From NCBI RefSeq assembly GCF_036250695.1, contig NZ_CP109427.1, forward strand, positions 620,001 to 684,000: 64,000 bases of DNA. The letters run 5' to 3'. This DNA is from Streptomyces sp. NBC_01497. GTDB lineage: Bacteria > Actinomycetota > Actinomycetes > Streptomycetales > Streptomycetaceae. The translations under genes and the position numbers were made by a program. Of this stretch, positions 32,639-42,370 are shown piece by piece. The notes under the pieces are model-generated. The model did not search any database and was not told where the DNA came from. It saw nothing but the letters and a program-made list of their open reading frames with translations. Numbering within the stretch: the stretch's first letter is position 1; every line of letters starts with the position of its first letter.

Positions 32639-33574
32639 ATGTCCGCCAGCGTGAACGCTTTTTCCGGATTTACCGGTATGGCCTCTGCCATGTCAGAACC
32701 CGTCCCTTCCGCGGAGGCCGGGGCTCCACCGATGCGCGGGCGGATCGGCACCGATGCCCGCTACGGGCACTACGCCGTCCCGCACCGCTACCGCCTGCAC
32801 CTGTCCGCGACCTGTCCGCACTGTCTGCGGATCTCGGTGACCCACGCCCTGCTCGGCCTGGACGAGACGCTGCCTGTGACCCTGCTGCCGCCGGTCCCCG
32901 ACCGGTCCGACGGCGGGTACGCGGCACTCGACGACCTGTACGAGGCCAGTTCCCACCAGCATCCGGGGCCGTCCGCCGCGCCCGTGCTGAGCGACACCTG
33001 GACGGGCCGCGTCGTCAGCACGTACGCCCCCGAGATCGTGCGGGACCTCGCGGCCCGCTTCGGCGACGGACTGCGGCCGTTGCGGCCGTGCGCGTCGGCC
33101 GCCGGGATCGACGCGCTGGCCCGGCTCTGCGACCACGACATCGAGGCGGCGGCCGTACGTGCGGGCGGGCCGGACCCCGATCCGGCCGCGGCGACCACTG
33201 TCCTGAACGCACTGAGCGACCTCGAACACCGCCTCGGTCGCGGTGAGTTCCTGCTCGGCGCCGAACTCTCGACGGCAGATGTGCACGCCTGGGTCACCCT
33301 GCTGATGCTGGACACCGTGCACCGGTGGCACCTCGCCGCGCCCCTCGTCGAGCGCGTCGCGGACCATCCCCGCCTCTGGGCTTACGCGCGGCGGCTGGCC
33401 GGGAATCCGGCCTTCGGCGGCGCCCCCGACCGGGACGGCATGGCCCTTCGCCACCATGCCCCCTGCGGCTGCCGGGACACGCGGCCGGCCGGCGCCCCGC
33501 TGATCCCCGGGTCGGCGTACGCACAACGGGCGGTCCGCGCCGAGGCGGCCCGCCCGGTGTGCCACGCCCGCTGA
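32639..33574 (+). CDS. Glutathionyl-hydroquinone reductase-like GST-fold protein
   Basis: 311 residues; start ATG with CAGGGAGA upstream. After GRYGHY-like DARYGHYAVPHRYRLH comes ATCPHCLR with Cys59 and Cys62, replacing the CPWAHR motif of ECM4/Xi-class glutathione transferases. The all-helical C-terminal half (EFLLGAELSTADVHAW, then TLLMLDTVHRWHL) is typical of that class. Actinobacteria use mycothiol, so the thiol partner is probably not glutathione. It likely reduces thioether or quinone conjugates as part of the sulfur locus. Confidence 0.75.
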   Translation: MSASVNAFSGFTGMASAMSEPVPSAEAGAPPMRGRIGTDARYGHYAVPHRYRLHLSATCPHCLRISVTHALLGLDETLPVTLLPPVPDRSDGGYAALDDLYEASSHQHPGPSAAPVLSDTWTGRVVSTYAPEIVRDLAARFGDGLRPLRPCASAAGIDALARLCDHDIEAAAVRAGGPDPDPAAATTVLNALSDLEHRLGRGEFLLGAELSTADVHAWVTLLMLDTVHRWHLAAPLVERVADHPRLWAYARRLAGNPAFGGAPDRDGMALRHHAPCGCRDTRPAGAPLIPGSAYAQRAVRAEAARPVCHAR

Positions 33575-33584
33575 GCTCAGCCCG

Positions 33585-34658
33585 TCACGCGCTCTCGGAC
33601 GCGGCCCACAGCGTGGTGGGTGCCTCGCGGCGCACGACAGGCGCCACCTCCTCGGCGAACCGCTGGAGTTGCTCCCGCTGTGCGGCGAGGCCGAGGCCGA
33701 ACCCGTCGACGGTGACGGACTGCAGGTCGTGCCCGTACGCCTCCCGGTAACCGAGGATCTTGTCGATGACCTGCTGCGGACTGCCGATGAGCTGGGGCCC
33801 GTCCTGCACCGCCTGGCCCACCGTGCGAAACGGTGTGTTGTAGCCGGCCCGCCCCGCGAGGTGCGGCTTGAAGTTCTGGCGCACTCGCGCCTCGTACAGC
33901 GGCCCGTACTCCGCCACCGCACGGCGGGTGGTGTCCGCGATGTACAGGCCACCGGAGCCCGCCGCGACGTACGCCCGTGCCGGGTCGTGGCCGTACTCGG
34001 CGAACTTCTCCCGGTAGTGGCCGATCAGCCGGGCGTAGGCCTCGCGCGGCTGTACGGCGTTCGCGGTGAACAACGGATCGCCGTGCCGGGCGGCCAGTTC
34101 GGGTGAGTTGAGGCTCGTCGCGGAGCCGTGCCAGACACGCGGCGGCCCGTCGTAGGGGCGGGGCACCGTGGTGACGCCCTTCAACGCGGGCCTGAACCGC
34201 CCGTCCCAGTCGACGTGTTCCTCGCTCCACAGGCGGCGCAGCAGCTCGTACTTCTCGGCCTGGTACTCCCACTGCAGCGACTCGTCGAGGCCGAACAGGC
34301 CGAAGTGGCCGGCTTCCGCGCCCTTGCCGATGACCAGTTCGACGCGTCCCCGGGAGAGCTGATCGAGGGTGGCGTAGTCCTCGGCGACCCTCACCGGGTC
34401 CAGGATCGCGACGACCGTGACGCCGGTCAGCAGCCGGATCCGATGGGTGCGGGCGGCCAGCGCGCCGAGGATCACGGTCGGGCTGGACGAGAGGAACGCG
34501 CCCGCGTGCCGCTCCCCCACCGCGAAGGAGTCGAAGCCGAGGCGCTCCGCCTCCGTGCCGAGCTCGACCACTTCGGTCAACCGGTCTGCGGCCGACTGGA
34601 GTTCCCCGGTGAGGGGGTGGGGTGCGTGGCTGACGATGGTCAGGACGGAGAACTTCAT
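33585..34658 (-). CDS. LLM-class flavin-dependent monooxygenase 1
   Basis: 357 residues with a bacterial luciferase-like fold: [16 protein letters not shown] at the N-terminus, [15 protein letters not shown], then [31 protein letters not shown]. The family uses reduced FMN or F420 and oxygen. It is the last gene of the leftward arm (monooxygenase, binding protein, ATPase, monooxygenase), 112 bp behind the ATPase gene. It converges on the GST-like gene with only 10 bp between. A role in oxidative cleavage of an imported sulfur compound is inferred from context. Confidence 0.83.
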   Translation of the reverse strand: MKFSVLTIVSHAPHPLTGELQSAADRLTEVVELGTEAERLGFDSFAVGERHAGAFLSSSPTVILGALAARTHRIRLLTGVTVVAILDPVRVAEDYATLDQLSRGRVELVIGKGAEAGHFGLFGLDESLQWEYQAEKYELLRRLWSEEHVDWDGRFRPALKGVTTVPRPYDGPPRVWHGSATSLNSPELAARHGDPLFTANAVQPREAYARLIGHYREKFAEYGHDPARAYVAAGSGGLYIADTTRRAVAEYGPLYEARVRQNFKPHLAGRAGYNTPFRTVGQAVQDGPQLIGSPQQVIDKILGYREAYGHDLQSVTVDGFGLGLAAQREQLQRFAEEVAPVVRREAPTTLWAASESA

Positions 34659-34770
34659 GTGCGGCTCCCGGGGGCGCGGCTGGAGATTGCGGAGGCGGCG
34701 GTGTGCGGGCGGGCGGGGACCCGGTGCCGAGCGCGGGCGGGCCCCCGCACCGGCACCGGACTCCCGGCCC

Positions 34771-35580
34771 TCACAGCACCTTGGAGAGGAAGGCCCGCGT
34801 GCGTTCCTGCCGCGGGCGGTCCAGCACCTCGGACGGCGTGCCCTGCTCGACGACCACGCCGCCGTCCATGAAGACGACCGTGTCGGCCACCTCCCGGGCG
34901 AACCCGATCTCGTGGGTGACCACGATCATCGTGGTGCCGCCGCGCGCCAGGTCCTTGATGACGTCCAGCACCTCACCGACCAGTTCGGGGTCGAGGGCTG
35001 ACGTCGGCTCGTCGAGAAGGATCACCTTCGGTTCGAGCGCGAGGGCCCGCGCGATGGCCACGCGCTGCTGCTGGCCACCGGAGAGCTGGCGCGGATAGGC
35101 GTCCGCCTTGTCGGCGAGCCCGACCCGGGCCAGCAGCCCGTGCGCCTGCGCCACCGCCTCGCGGCGGGAGCGGCGCAGAGCGGCGATGGGCGCCTCGGTG
35201 ATGTTCTCCACCACGGTCAGGTGGGGGAAGAGGTGGAAGTTCTGGAAGACGAAGCCGATCTGCCGCCGCTGCCTGCGCACATCGCGCTCGGGCAGTTCGT
35301 ACAGGGCGTTGCCCGAGCGGCGGTAGCCGATCAGTTCGCCGTCCACACTGATGTACCCGCGGTCCACCCGCTCCAGGTGGTTGATGGTGCGCAGCAGGGT
35401 CGACTTGCCCGATCCCGAGGGGCCGAGCACGACGGTCACGCCGCCGGCGGGCACCTTCAGGTCGACGCCGCGCAGCACGTCGAGGGAGCCGAACCGCTTG
35501 TGCACGCCGCTCACATCGACCATCAGCGCCGGCCCGCCCGGGGACGGGGCGGCGGGCGCGGACGCCGCGAGGTGTGCCAT
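34771..35580 (-). CDS. Polar amino acid-type ABC transporter ATP-binding protein
   Basis: 269 residues from ATG 35580, preceded by AGGTGGCGG; a GTG at 35589 is less likely. Walker [13 protein letters not shown]-loop [14 protein letters not shown], signature LSGGQQQR and Walker [14 protein letters not shown] are classic for GlnQ/TcyN-type ATPases. It pairs with the binding protein just upstream and with the permease encoded on the divergent arm at 38564, forming an amino-acid (probably sulfur amino acid) importer. Confidence 0.88.
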   Translation of the reverse strand: MAHLAASAPAAPSPGGPALMVDVSGVHKRFGSLDVLRGVDLKVPAGGVTVVLGPSGSGKSTLLRTINHLERVDRGYISVDGELIGYRRSGNALYELPERDVRRQRRQIGFVFQNFHLFPHLTVVENITEAPIAALRRSRREAVAQAHGLLARVGLADKADAYPRQLSGGQQQRVAIARALALEPKVILLDEPTSALDPELVGEVLDVIKDLARGGTTMIVVTHEIGFAREVADTVVFMDGGVVVEQGTPSEVLDRPRQERTRAFLSKVL

Positions 35581-35589
35581 GTCCGCCAC

Positions 35590-36633
35590 CTATTCCGCCG
35601 CTGCCGGGTGCTGAGCCTTCAGCTCGGGCGGGCTGACCTGTGACGTGGTGATCGCGGAGTCCCGCACGCCCCACTTGTCGAGGATCCTGGCGTATGTGCC
35701 GTCGGCGATGAGTTCGTTCACCGCCGCCTGGAGGGGCCTCGCGAGCGGCGAGCCCTTCTTGAGGGCGAAGCCGACGTCGAGCCGCTGGAACTCGTTGAGG
35801 AACTTCACCCCGGCGGCGGGCTGCGACGCCTGGTAGCGCAGCCCGTTGATGGTGGACATGGAGACGTCGATGCGGCCCTGCTGGAGGCTGGTGAGCGCGG
35901 CTCCGTTGTCGGAGTACACCTTCACCTCGTAGGGCTTCCTGCCGGCCTTGGCGCACCCCGCCTTCTGTACGTTGAGCGTCGCCTCGAAGGTGGTTCCGGC
36001 GCCGACTCCGATGTTCTTCCCGCAGAGTTGGAGGAGGCTCGTGACCTTCTTCAGGTCGGTGTTGTCCTTGCTGACGGCGAAACCCTGGCCGTCGTTGATG
36101 TAGGTGACGAAGTCGATGGTCTTGCGTCGCTCGTCGGTCACCCCGAAGTTGCCGGTGCCGAGGTCGTACTTGCCGCTGTCGAGGGCCGGCAGGATCGCGT
36201 CGAAACTCGCCTCCTGGCGGTCCAGTCGGATGCCGAGGACCTTGGCCGCCGCGTCGGCGATGTCGATGTCCAGACCGACGGGCTGCCTGGCCGAGGCGGA
36301 GGGCAGGTACGCGGAGGGCGGGGCGCCGACGGACGAGGCGATCTTCAGGGTGCCGCGGGCCCGTACGGCCGCGGGCAGGAGCTTGGTGAGGGCCGGTTTC
36401 GCCGCGACGGCGGCCAGGACGTTCGCGGTGGGCGCGGCCGAGACCGCGCCGCCCGCGGGGGCTCCGCCGGCGGCGCCCGTGGCGGCCGGGCCGTCACCGC
36501 AGGCGGCGAGCACGGGCAGCAGGAGAGCCGCGGTGCCCGCGAGCGCGACGGCACGCGGGAGGGACGCGGACGGACGCGCGGAGCGCCCAAGTGGCGGGGA
36601 GGGGCGCGCGGAGCGCGGGCGTGGTGTGGACAT
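35590..36633 (-). CDS. Amino acid-type ABC transporter substrate-binding lipoprotein
   Basis: 347 residues. A basic leader precedes the hydrophobic signal core and lipobox VLAACGDG. The mature protein has LKIASSVGAPPSAYLP, GLDIDIADAAAKVLGI, FDAILPALDSGKYDLG and NGAALTSLQQGRIDVSM, typical of family 3 binding proteins for amino acids. The ATG overlaps the upstream monooxygenase stop by one base. An Ala/Gly-rich stretch follows the lipid anchor. Confidence 0.88.
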   Translation of the reverse strand: MSTPRPRSARPSPPLGRSARPSASLPRAVALAGTAALLLPVLAACGDGPAATGAAGGAPAGGAVSAAPTANVLAAVAAKPALTKLLPAAVRARGTLKIASSVGAPPSAYLPSASARQPVGLDIDIADAAAKVLGIRLDRQEASFDAILPALDSGKYDLGTGNFGVTDERRKTIDFVTYINDGQGFAVSKDNTDLKKVTSLLQLCGKNIGVGAGTTFEATLNVQKAGCAKAGRKPYEVKVYSDNGAALTSLQQGRIDVSMSTINGLRYQASQPAAGVKFLNEFQRLDVGFALKKGSPLARPLQAAVNELIADGTYARILDKWGVRDSAITTSQVSPPELKAQHPAAAE

Positions 36634-37766
36634 CAGCCGGCCACCGCCAGGGTCTGGGGTCCACGGGCGCGGCCTTCGGCGTCGCGCCGCGCGACCTCCT
36701 GGCGGACCAGCGGGATGACGTACCGGCCGAAGTCGACGGCGTCGCCCAGCAGGTCGTACCCGCGCGCCGAGAGGATGTCGACGCCGAGGTCGTAGTAGTC
36801 GAGCAGTGCCTGCGCCACGGTCTCCGGGGTACCCACCAGCGCGTTGGAGTTGCCTGCCCCGCCGGTCGCGGCCGCGGTCGGGGTCCACAGGGCGCGGTCG
36901 AAGCGCTCGCCCGACTCGGCGATGGCCAGGAGCCGTTGGGAACCGGTGTTCTCGGGGGCTCCGACGCGATGGCGGCGGGCCACCGGGGCGTCGCCGCTCG
37001 CCCGCCTGTCCTTGATCGTCGCGACCGTGCGGTGTGCCTTCTCCCAGGCCAGTTCCTCCGTGGGCGCGATGATCGGCCGGAAGGCGACCTGGATGCGCGG
37101 CGCGGTGGTGCGCCCGGCGGCCCGCGATGCGGCGCGTACCGCCTCGATCTGCTCGGCGGTCTTCGCGAGCGGCTCGCCCCAGAGGCAGTAGATGTCGGCC
37201 TCCGCCCCGCCCGCAGCGAGCGCCGCGGGCGAGGAACCGCCGAACGAGACGCCGGGGCGCGGCTGCTGGACGGGGAAGACGTCGCTGACGAAGTCGTGGA
37301 AGCGGTAGTGCTCGCCCTCGTGGTCGAAGGCCTCGTGGGTGGTCCAGATCTTCTTGACGATCTCGATGTACTCCCGGGTGCGGGTGTAGCGCTCGTCCTT
37401 CGTCAGGATGTCGCCCTCACGGCCCTGTTCGTGGTCGTTCCCGCCGGTGATGAAGTGGACCGTGAGGCGTCCGCCGCTGATCTGGTCGAGGGTGGCGAAG
37501 GTCTTCGCGGCGAAGGTGGGGTACGAGACGTTCGGCCTGTGGGCCAGCAGGATCTGGAGGGTGTCCAGGCGGCTCGCGATGTACGCGGCGGCCGGGGCGG
37601 GGTCGGGCGAGCCGGAACCGTACGCGAACAGGACCCGGTCCCAACCGTGGTCCTCGTGGGCGCGGGCGAGCCGCAGTGTGTACTCCTTGTCGAAGGCGGC
37701 GCCCGTTCGGGCGTCCGTCTCGGAACCGTTGTTGGTCGCGGCGATGCCGAGGAACTCGACGGGCAT
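36633..37766 (-). CDS. SsuD-like alkanesulfonate monooxygenase (LLM 2)
   Basis: 377 residues, the length of SsuD. Blocks VEFLGIAATNNGSE, LAHRPNVSYPTFAAKTFATL, the diagnostic HFITGGNDHEQGREGD and FGGSSPAALAAG match FMNH2-dependent alkanesulfonate monooxygenases, which release sulfite from organosulfonates. Start ATG 37766 has GAAAGG upstream. It is the first gene of the leftward arm, preceded by a 366-bp leader that holds the Cys-Cys peptide at 38133-38210. Confidence 0.87.
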   Translation of the reverse strand: MPVEFLGIAATNNGSETDARTGAAFDKEYTLRLARAHEDHGWDRVLFAYGSGSPDPAPAAAYIASRLDTLQILLAHRPNVSYPTFAAKTFATLDQISGGRLTVHFITGGNDHEQGREGDILTKDERYTRTREYIEIVKKIWTTHEAFDHEGEHYRFHDFVSDVFPVQQPRPGVSFGGSSPAALAAGGAEADIYCLWGEPLAKTAEQIEAVRAASRAAGRTTAPRIQVAFRPIIAPTEELAWEKAHRTVATIKDRRASGDAPVARRHRVGAPENTGSQRLLAIAESGERFDRALWTPTAAATGGAGNSNALVGTPETVAQALLDYYDLGVDILSARGYDLLGDAVDFGRYVIPLVRQEVARRDAEGRARGPQTLAVAG

Positions 37767-38132
37767 GGGGGCCTTTCGGGGGAGGGCGGTCCGCACCGGG
37801 GCACGGAGGAGGGGCCGGCGCGCGGCGGGGCACGACGGCGAAGGCGGGGGGACGGGCGGGCGCGCGACGGTGCGCGGCTCGGGGCATGCGGGTGCGGGCA
37901 CGCCGCGCACGAGGAGGTGAGCGCGGTGGACCTGCGGGGCGGTGTGCGAAGGGCCCACCCCGCTGGGACGTGCCCTGCTGTGCGGGAGGAGCGCCGTGCG
38001 GTGTGCGTGATGACGACACGTCAGGGACGTGGAGTACGAGGCGGCAGCGTGCGCCCGGGTGGAACAGGGAGAGCTCGGCCCGCGACGGGAAGTCCGAGGG
38101 AGGGAGGGCCGGTCAGGCGGCCCGCTGCCGGA
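37767..38132 (-). other. Leader region between Cys-Cys peptide and SsuD-like gene
   Basis: 366 bp without a convincing gene. It would be the untranslated leader of the leftward transcript if transcription starts near 38211, long enough for attenuation structures. I did not find one dominant hairpin by eye. Confidence 0.4.
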
Positions 38133-38210
38133 TCAGGCGCAACAAGAGGCGGACCACACGCGACCGAAGTCGATGTGTCCGCGGGTGACCAGCGGCAGCT
38201 GCTTCTGCAT
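38133..38210 (-). CDS. Cys-Cys leader peptide
   Basis: 25 codons. The peptide starts MQKQLPLVTRGHIDFGRV and ends in SASCCA, so the RRHIDLLRVSSALC-type actinobacterial leader signature is kept with two adjacent cysteine codons just before the end. Ribosome stalling at these codons when cysteine is scarce would control the downstream SsuD-like operon. A TTGACT (38241-38246) with a weak -10 at 38218-38223 would place the transcript start at or next to the ATG, i.e. a leaderless message. Confidence 0.7.
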   Translation of the reverse strand: MQKQLPLVTRGHIDFGRVWSASCCA

Positions 38211-38563
38211 GCGCTCAGTCGAACACCGGGCGTTCGGTGAAGTCAAGGGGCGACCGCATCCTGGGCGAACCGGGCCCGTCGCCCGCCTCGCGCGCGACGG
38301 CTCGCACGGGCCGCGCGACCGGATCTGCCCGGTCCGGCCGCCGACCGTTCCCTCAGCCCGGCGGCCGGACGGTGCTTGACAGTTCGACGGTGGTCGCACG
38401 TACAGTCGATACGGCTTCGCCCGCTGTACTTCCGGGCCCGGCCGGCCGTGTTGAGGGACGCGGTTCGCGTGATGACACCGGTATGTCCGGGCGCCACCCG
38501 TAGGTGCGCACCCGTGGACCCGTAGACCACCGCCGCCCGCGAACCCCGCCGGAGTCCTCACCC
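38211..38563. other. Divergent promoter region of the organosulfur locus
   Basis: 353 bp between the two arms. It contains the minus-strand TTGACT box (38241-38246) and a plus-strand TTGACA (38376-38381) with TACAGT at 38401-38406. A short plus-strand ORF (38472-38525, 17 codons with two Cys codons) might be a leader peptide for the rightward arm, but it lacks the HIDL signature. Confidence 0.45.
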
Positions 38564-39529
38564 ATGACCGCGTCCTTCGATGTCGCACCCCTTCCCCCGC
38601 CCCCGTCTCCCCCCGCCGGCAGCGCCGCGGCCGGCCCCGACGCGCCGACGGCCGTCCGTATCGTGCCCCGCCGGCACCCGGTCCGGCTGCTGTCCGCGGC
38701 GGTGGCCCTCCTGGTCCTCGCCATGGTCGTGAACTCGGTCGTGCGCAACCGCCACTTCCAGTGGAACGTCGTCGGCCGGTACTTCACCACCCGCGCCGTG
38801 CTGGACGGGCTGGTGCTGACCCTGTGGCTGACGGCCGCGGTGATGGCGCTCGGCTTCCTGATCGGCACGCTGCTGGCCGTCCTGCGCCTGTCGACCAACC
38901 CCGTGCTCCGGACGCTGAGTTGGGGTTACGTCTGGATCTTCCGGTCCACGCCGATCCTGGTGCAGCTGCTGTTCTGGTTCAACATCGGCGCGCTGTACCC
39001 GCGGCTCGGCCTCGGCATCCCGTTCGGTCCCGAGTTCGTCACGGTCAAGACCGTGAACCTGTTCGGCGCGGGACTCACCGCGCTGATCGGCCTGACCCTC
39101 CACGAGTCGGCGTACGCGGCCGAGGTGGTGCGCGGCGGAATCCTGTCCGTGGACGCGGGGCAGAGCGAGGCCGCCGCCGCGCTCGGGCTGAGCCGCCTGC
39201 GCGTGCTGCGGCGGATCGTGGTGCCGCAGGCGATGCGCTCCATCGTGCCGACGGCGGGCAACATGCTGATCGGCACCCTCAAGGGCACCAGCATCGTCAG
39301 TGTCCTCGCCGTCCAGGACCTGCTGTACTCCGTGCAGTTGGTCTACAACCGGACCTACCAGATCATTCCGCTGCTGATGGTGGCCACCATCTGGTACGTC
39401 ATCGTCACGAGCGTCCTCTCGTTCGGCCAGTACTACGTGGAGCGCCACTACGCGCGGGGAGCGCAGCGCGCCCTGCCGCCGACCCCGCTCGAACGGCTGC
39501 GCGCGTTCGCGGCGCGGAGCGCGGCGTGA
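38564..39529 (+). CDS. Amino acid-type ABC transporter permease
   Basis: 321 residues; ATG with GGAG 9 nt upstream. A 40-residue Pro-rich N-terminus precedes the membrane domain. WIFRSTPILVQLLFW, GLTLHESAYAAEVVRGGI and the coupling block EAAAALGLSRLRVLRRIVVPQA are hallmarks of HisM/GlnP-type permeases. The cognate binding protein and ATPase are on the divergent arm, so both transcripts are needed for transport. The stop overlaps the next start (GTGA). Confidence 0.88.
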   Translation: MTASFDVAPLPPPPSPPAGSAAAGPDAPTAVRIVPRRHPVRLLSAAVALLVLAMVVNSVVRNRHFQWNVVGRYFTTRAVLDGLVLTLWLTAAVMALGFLIGTLLAVLRLSTNPVLRTLSWGYVWIFRSTPILVQLLFWFNIGALYPRLGLGIPFGPEFVTVKTVNLFGAGLTALIGLTLHESAYAAEVVRGGILSVDAGQSEAAAALGLSRLRVLRRIVVPQAMRSIVPTAGNMLIGTLKGTSIVSVLAVQDLLYSVQLVYNRTYQIIPLLMVATIWYVIVTSVLSFGQYYVERHYARGAQRALPPTPLERLRAFAARSAA

Positions 39530-41676
39530 GGGCCGCCGAGGCGGCGCCGGCCGTCGTCGTCCTGGTCGGTGCGGGCCCGCGCGCCACCGGCCTGCTGGAA
39601 CGGGTCGCCGCCAACGCGCCCGAACTGTGGCCTCCGGGAAGACCGTTGGAGTTCCACCTGGTCGATCCGCATCCCCCGGGGGCGGGCCGGGTCTGGCGGC
39701 GGGAGCAGTCGCCGCTGCTGCGGATGAACTCAATGGCCGAGGACGTCACCCTGTTCACCGACGAGAGCTCGGTGCTCGACGGTCCGGTGTGCCCGGGGCC
39801 CTCGCTCGCCGAGTGGGCGGCGGGCACCGCAGGACGCACCGCGCCGTACGCCCCGCACGTGCCGCCGTCGGACCCGGAGGTACGGGCCGAGCTCGCGCAC
39901 CTCGCACCGACCGACTTCCCGACCCGGCGGGCACAGAGCGCTTACCTGGACTGGGCGCTGCGGCGCACGCTCGGCACGCTGCCACCGCACATCACCGTCC
40001 ACACGCACCGCACCACCGCCACCGCCGTGCACGGCCTGCCCGAGGGAACGCAGTTCGTCGCGCTCGCCGACGAGGACACGCCGCTCGCCGCCGACCTGGT
40101 CGTCCTGACGCAGGGACACCTCGGCTCGGAACCGGGCCCTGGCCACCGCGAGCTCGCCGAGTTCGCCGCGCGGCACGGCCGTACGTACGTGCCACCGGCC
40201 TTCTCCGCCGACGTGGCGGACGACCTCGACGCCATCGCGCCGGGTGAGCACGTCGTGCTGCGCGGTCTGGGGCTGGCCTTCGTGGATCTCGTGGCGATGC
40301 TCACCCAGGGGCGCGGCGGCCGCTACCGGGAGGAGGACGACGGCTCACTGACCTATCTGCCCTCGGGCCGGGAGCCGGTGGTGCACACGGGCTCGCGGCG
40401 CGGTGTGCCGTACCACTCCAAGACCGGATACCGGCTGGCCGGCCCGCGCCCCGGGCTGCCCCGGCACTTCGGACCCGAGCAGGCGCGCCGCCTGCTGGAG
40501 CGGGGGGAGCCGCTGGACCTGCGGCGGGACCTGTGGCCGCTGATGGCCAAGGAGATCGGCTACGGCCACTACCACGAGCTGTTCCACGCCCACCCGGAGC
40601 GCACGGCGACATCCTGGGAGGCGTTCCTCGCCGCCTACGACGGACTGCACTGGTACGCACCGGCCATGGCCGAGCTGGTGCGCGGGGCCGTCCCGGACCC
40701 CGGTGACCGGCTGGACTTCGAGGCGCTGGACCATCCGCTCCAGGGGCGTGTCTTCCCGGACACGGAGGCCTTCCAGGAGCACATGCGGGCGTACATCACG
40801 GCGGACGGGGAGCGCCGCGCGGACCCCGCCCACAGTGCGGACCTCGGGGCGTTCCTCGCGCTGCTGTCCGTCTACGGGCAGCTGCCCCAGTATCTGCCCG
40901 GCGCGGCGGGGACGGGCTCGCCAGGAGCACTGGACCACGCGTCCGTACGCGAGCACCTGGACGGCTGGTGGCAGGGGTTCTTCAGCTTCCTTGCGTCCGG
41001 CCCGCCCGGTTTCCGGCTGCGTGAGCTGCACGCCCTGTCGCGGGCCGGGGTGGTCCGGTTCGCCGGGGCGGGACTGCGGGTGGACGCGGACGAGCGGACC
41101 GGCACGTTCCGGGCATCGAGTCCCAGCGTCCCCGGCCATGTGATCACCGCTACGGCGCTCGTGGAGGCGTACCTCCCGAGCCCCTCCCTGTCCCGATCCG
41201 AGGACAGGCTGCTGCGCGACCTGTACGCCGCGGGCGAGGCGATCGAGGAGTCGGGGCGTCTCGCCGTGGCGTCCGACGGCCGGGTCCTCGACCCATCCCT
41301 GGGCGGCCCGCATCCGCGCAGGCTCGCGCTCGGTCACCACACCGGCGGGCGTGCGGTCGCGGCGTTCGCGAGGCCCCGCACCAACGCGCCCGCGTTCCGC
41401 CAGAACGACGCGGTCGTGCGCGCGCTGCTGCGCTCACTGGCGCAGCGGCCCCCGGCCGCCGGGCGCCCCGCGCCGAACCGGCCCACGGCGCTACCCGCTG
41501 TCCTGCCCGAACCACCCGAAAAGCAGGACCTGACCGGGCGGGCCGAAAGCCCGGACCGGTCCGGGCCGCCCACCGCGCCTGCGAGGGACCACCCGCCGGT
41601 ACCCGGGGCGCCGCCGCGCCACGGGCCGCCGGCCCACCACGATCCCGTCCACCCGTTCCAACACGTACCGAGGTGA
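39526..41676 (+). CDS. FAD/NAD(P)-binding protein of the organosulfur locus
   Basis: 716 residues. The Rossmann motif VLVGAGPRATG (12-22) and LLRMNSMAEDVTLFTDESS are characteristic of the large FAD/NAD(P)-binding family (NAD_binding_9 type) related to flavoprotein monooxygenases. TGSRRGVPYHSKTGYR and the late LGHHTGGRAVAAFARPRTNAP are further family blocks. The last 90 residues are Pro/Arg/His-rich. It may be a monooxygenase or a flavin-transfer partner for the LLM enzymes; the exact reaction is not known. Overlaps the permease gene. Confidence 0.75.
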   Translation: MRAAEAAPAVVVLVGAGPRATGLLERVAANAPELWPPGRPLEFHLVDPHPPGAGRVWRREQSPLLRMNSMAEDVTLFTDESSVLDGPVCPGPSLAEWAAGTAGRTAPYAPHVPPSDPEVRAELAHLAPTDFPTRRAQSAYLDWALRRTLGTLPPHITVHTHRTTATAVHGLPEGTQFVALADEDTPLAADLVVLTQGHLGSEPGPGHRELAEFAARHGRTYVPPAFSADVADDLDAIAPGEHVVLRGLGLAFVDLVAMLTQGRGGRYREEDDGSLTYLPSGREPVVHTGSRRGVPYHSKTGYRLAGPRPGLPRHFGPEQARRLLERGEPLDLRRDLWPLMAKEIGYGHYHELFHAHPERTATSWEAFLAAYDGLHWYAPAMAELVRGAVPDPGDRLDFEALDHPLQGRVFPDTEAFQEHMRAYITADGERRADPAHSADLGAFLALLSVYGQLPQYLPGAAGTGSPGALDHASVREHLDGWWQGFFSFLASGPPGFRLRELHALSRAGVVRFAGAGLRVDADERTGTFRASSPSVPGHVITATALVEAYLPSPSLSRSEDRLLRDLYAAGEAIEESGRLAVASDGRVLDPSLGGPHPRRLALGHHTGGRAVAAFARPRTNAPAFRQNDAVVRALLRSLAQRPPAAGRPAPNRPTALPAVLPEPPEKQDLTGRAESPDRSGPPTAPARDHPPVPGAPPRHGPPAHHDPVHPFQHVPR

Positions 41677-41683
41677 AACCCGC

Positions 41684-42241
41684 ATGGCCACGATCCTCTC
41701 CGTCTCCGGCAGCCCCTCCGACCCCTCACGTACCGCACGGCTCCTGCGGCACCTGGACACCCGGCTCGCGGAGCGGGGCCACCAGGTGGTCCCGCTCGAT
41801 GTGCGCGCCCTGCCCGCCCCCGCACTGCTCGGGGCGGACTTCGGGCACCCCGAGATCGTCCGGGCCAGGGAGGCGTTCGAACGGGCCGACGCCGTGGTGG
41901 TGGGCACCCCCGTCTACAAGGCCGCCTACTCGGGGGTGTTGAAGTCGCTCCTCGACCTGCTGCCGCAGTCGGTGCTCGCGGGCAAGACGGTCCTGCCGCT
42001 GGCGACGGGCGGCAGCGCCGCGCACACACTCGCCGTCGACTACGCGCTGCGGCCGGTGCTGTCGTCGATGGGCGCCGACCACATCGTGCAGGGGGCGTTC
42101 GTGCTGGACCGGCACATCACCGTACGGGACGACGGCTCGGTGTTCCTGGGTGAGGCGGCGGACGGCCTCTACCGGGTCCTCGACGCCTTCGCCGAGGCGG
42201 TGGCGCAGGCGGAGGCCGCGAAGGTGTCCGCCACGATCTGA
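41684..42241 (+). CDS. NADPH-dependent FMN reductase (SsuE-like)
   Basis: 185 residues of flavodoxin-like fold. The flavin phosphate loop SGSPSDPSRTARLL is N-terminal, and GTPVYKAAYSGVLKSLLDLL is the SsuE signature. LPLATGGSAAHTLAVDYALRPVL follows. It supplies FMNH2 to the four LLM monooxygenases of the locus. It starts 7 bp after the FAD-protein stop, with GAGGTGAAA upstream. Confidence 0.88.
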   Translation: MATILSVSGSPSDPSRTARLLRHLDTRLAERGHQVVPLDVRALPAPALLGADFGHPEIVRAREAFERADAVVVGTPVYKAAYSGVLKSLLDLLPQSVLAGKTVLPLATGGSAAHTLAVDYALRPVLSSMGADHIVQGAFVLDRHITVRDDGSVFLGEAADGLYRVLDAFAEAVAQAEAAKVSATI

Positions 42242-42370
42242 CACCGCGTCACCGCCCCGAGGCGCCACCGGCCGGCGACACCGCCGGCACCACCCACCCC
42301 ACCGCCCCCTCGCTGCCCGACGGCGCGGCCCGATGCCGCGGTCCGAGCCAGAACCGGAAGGAACCTCTTC

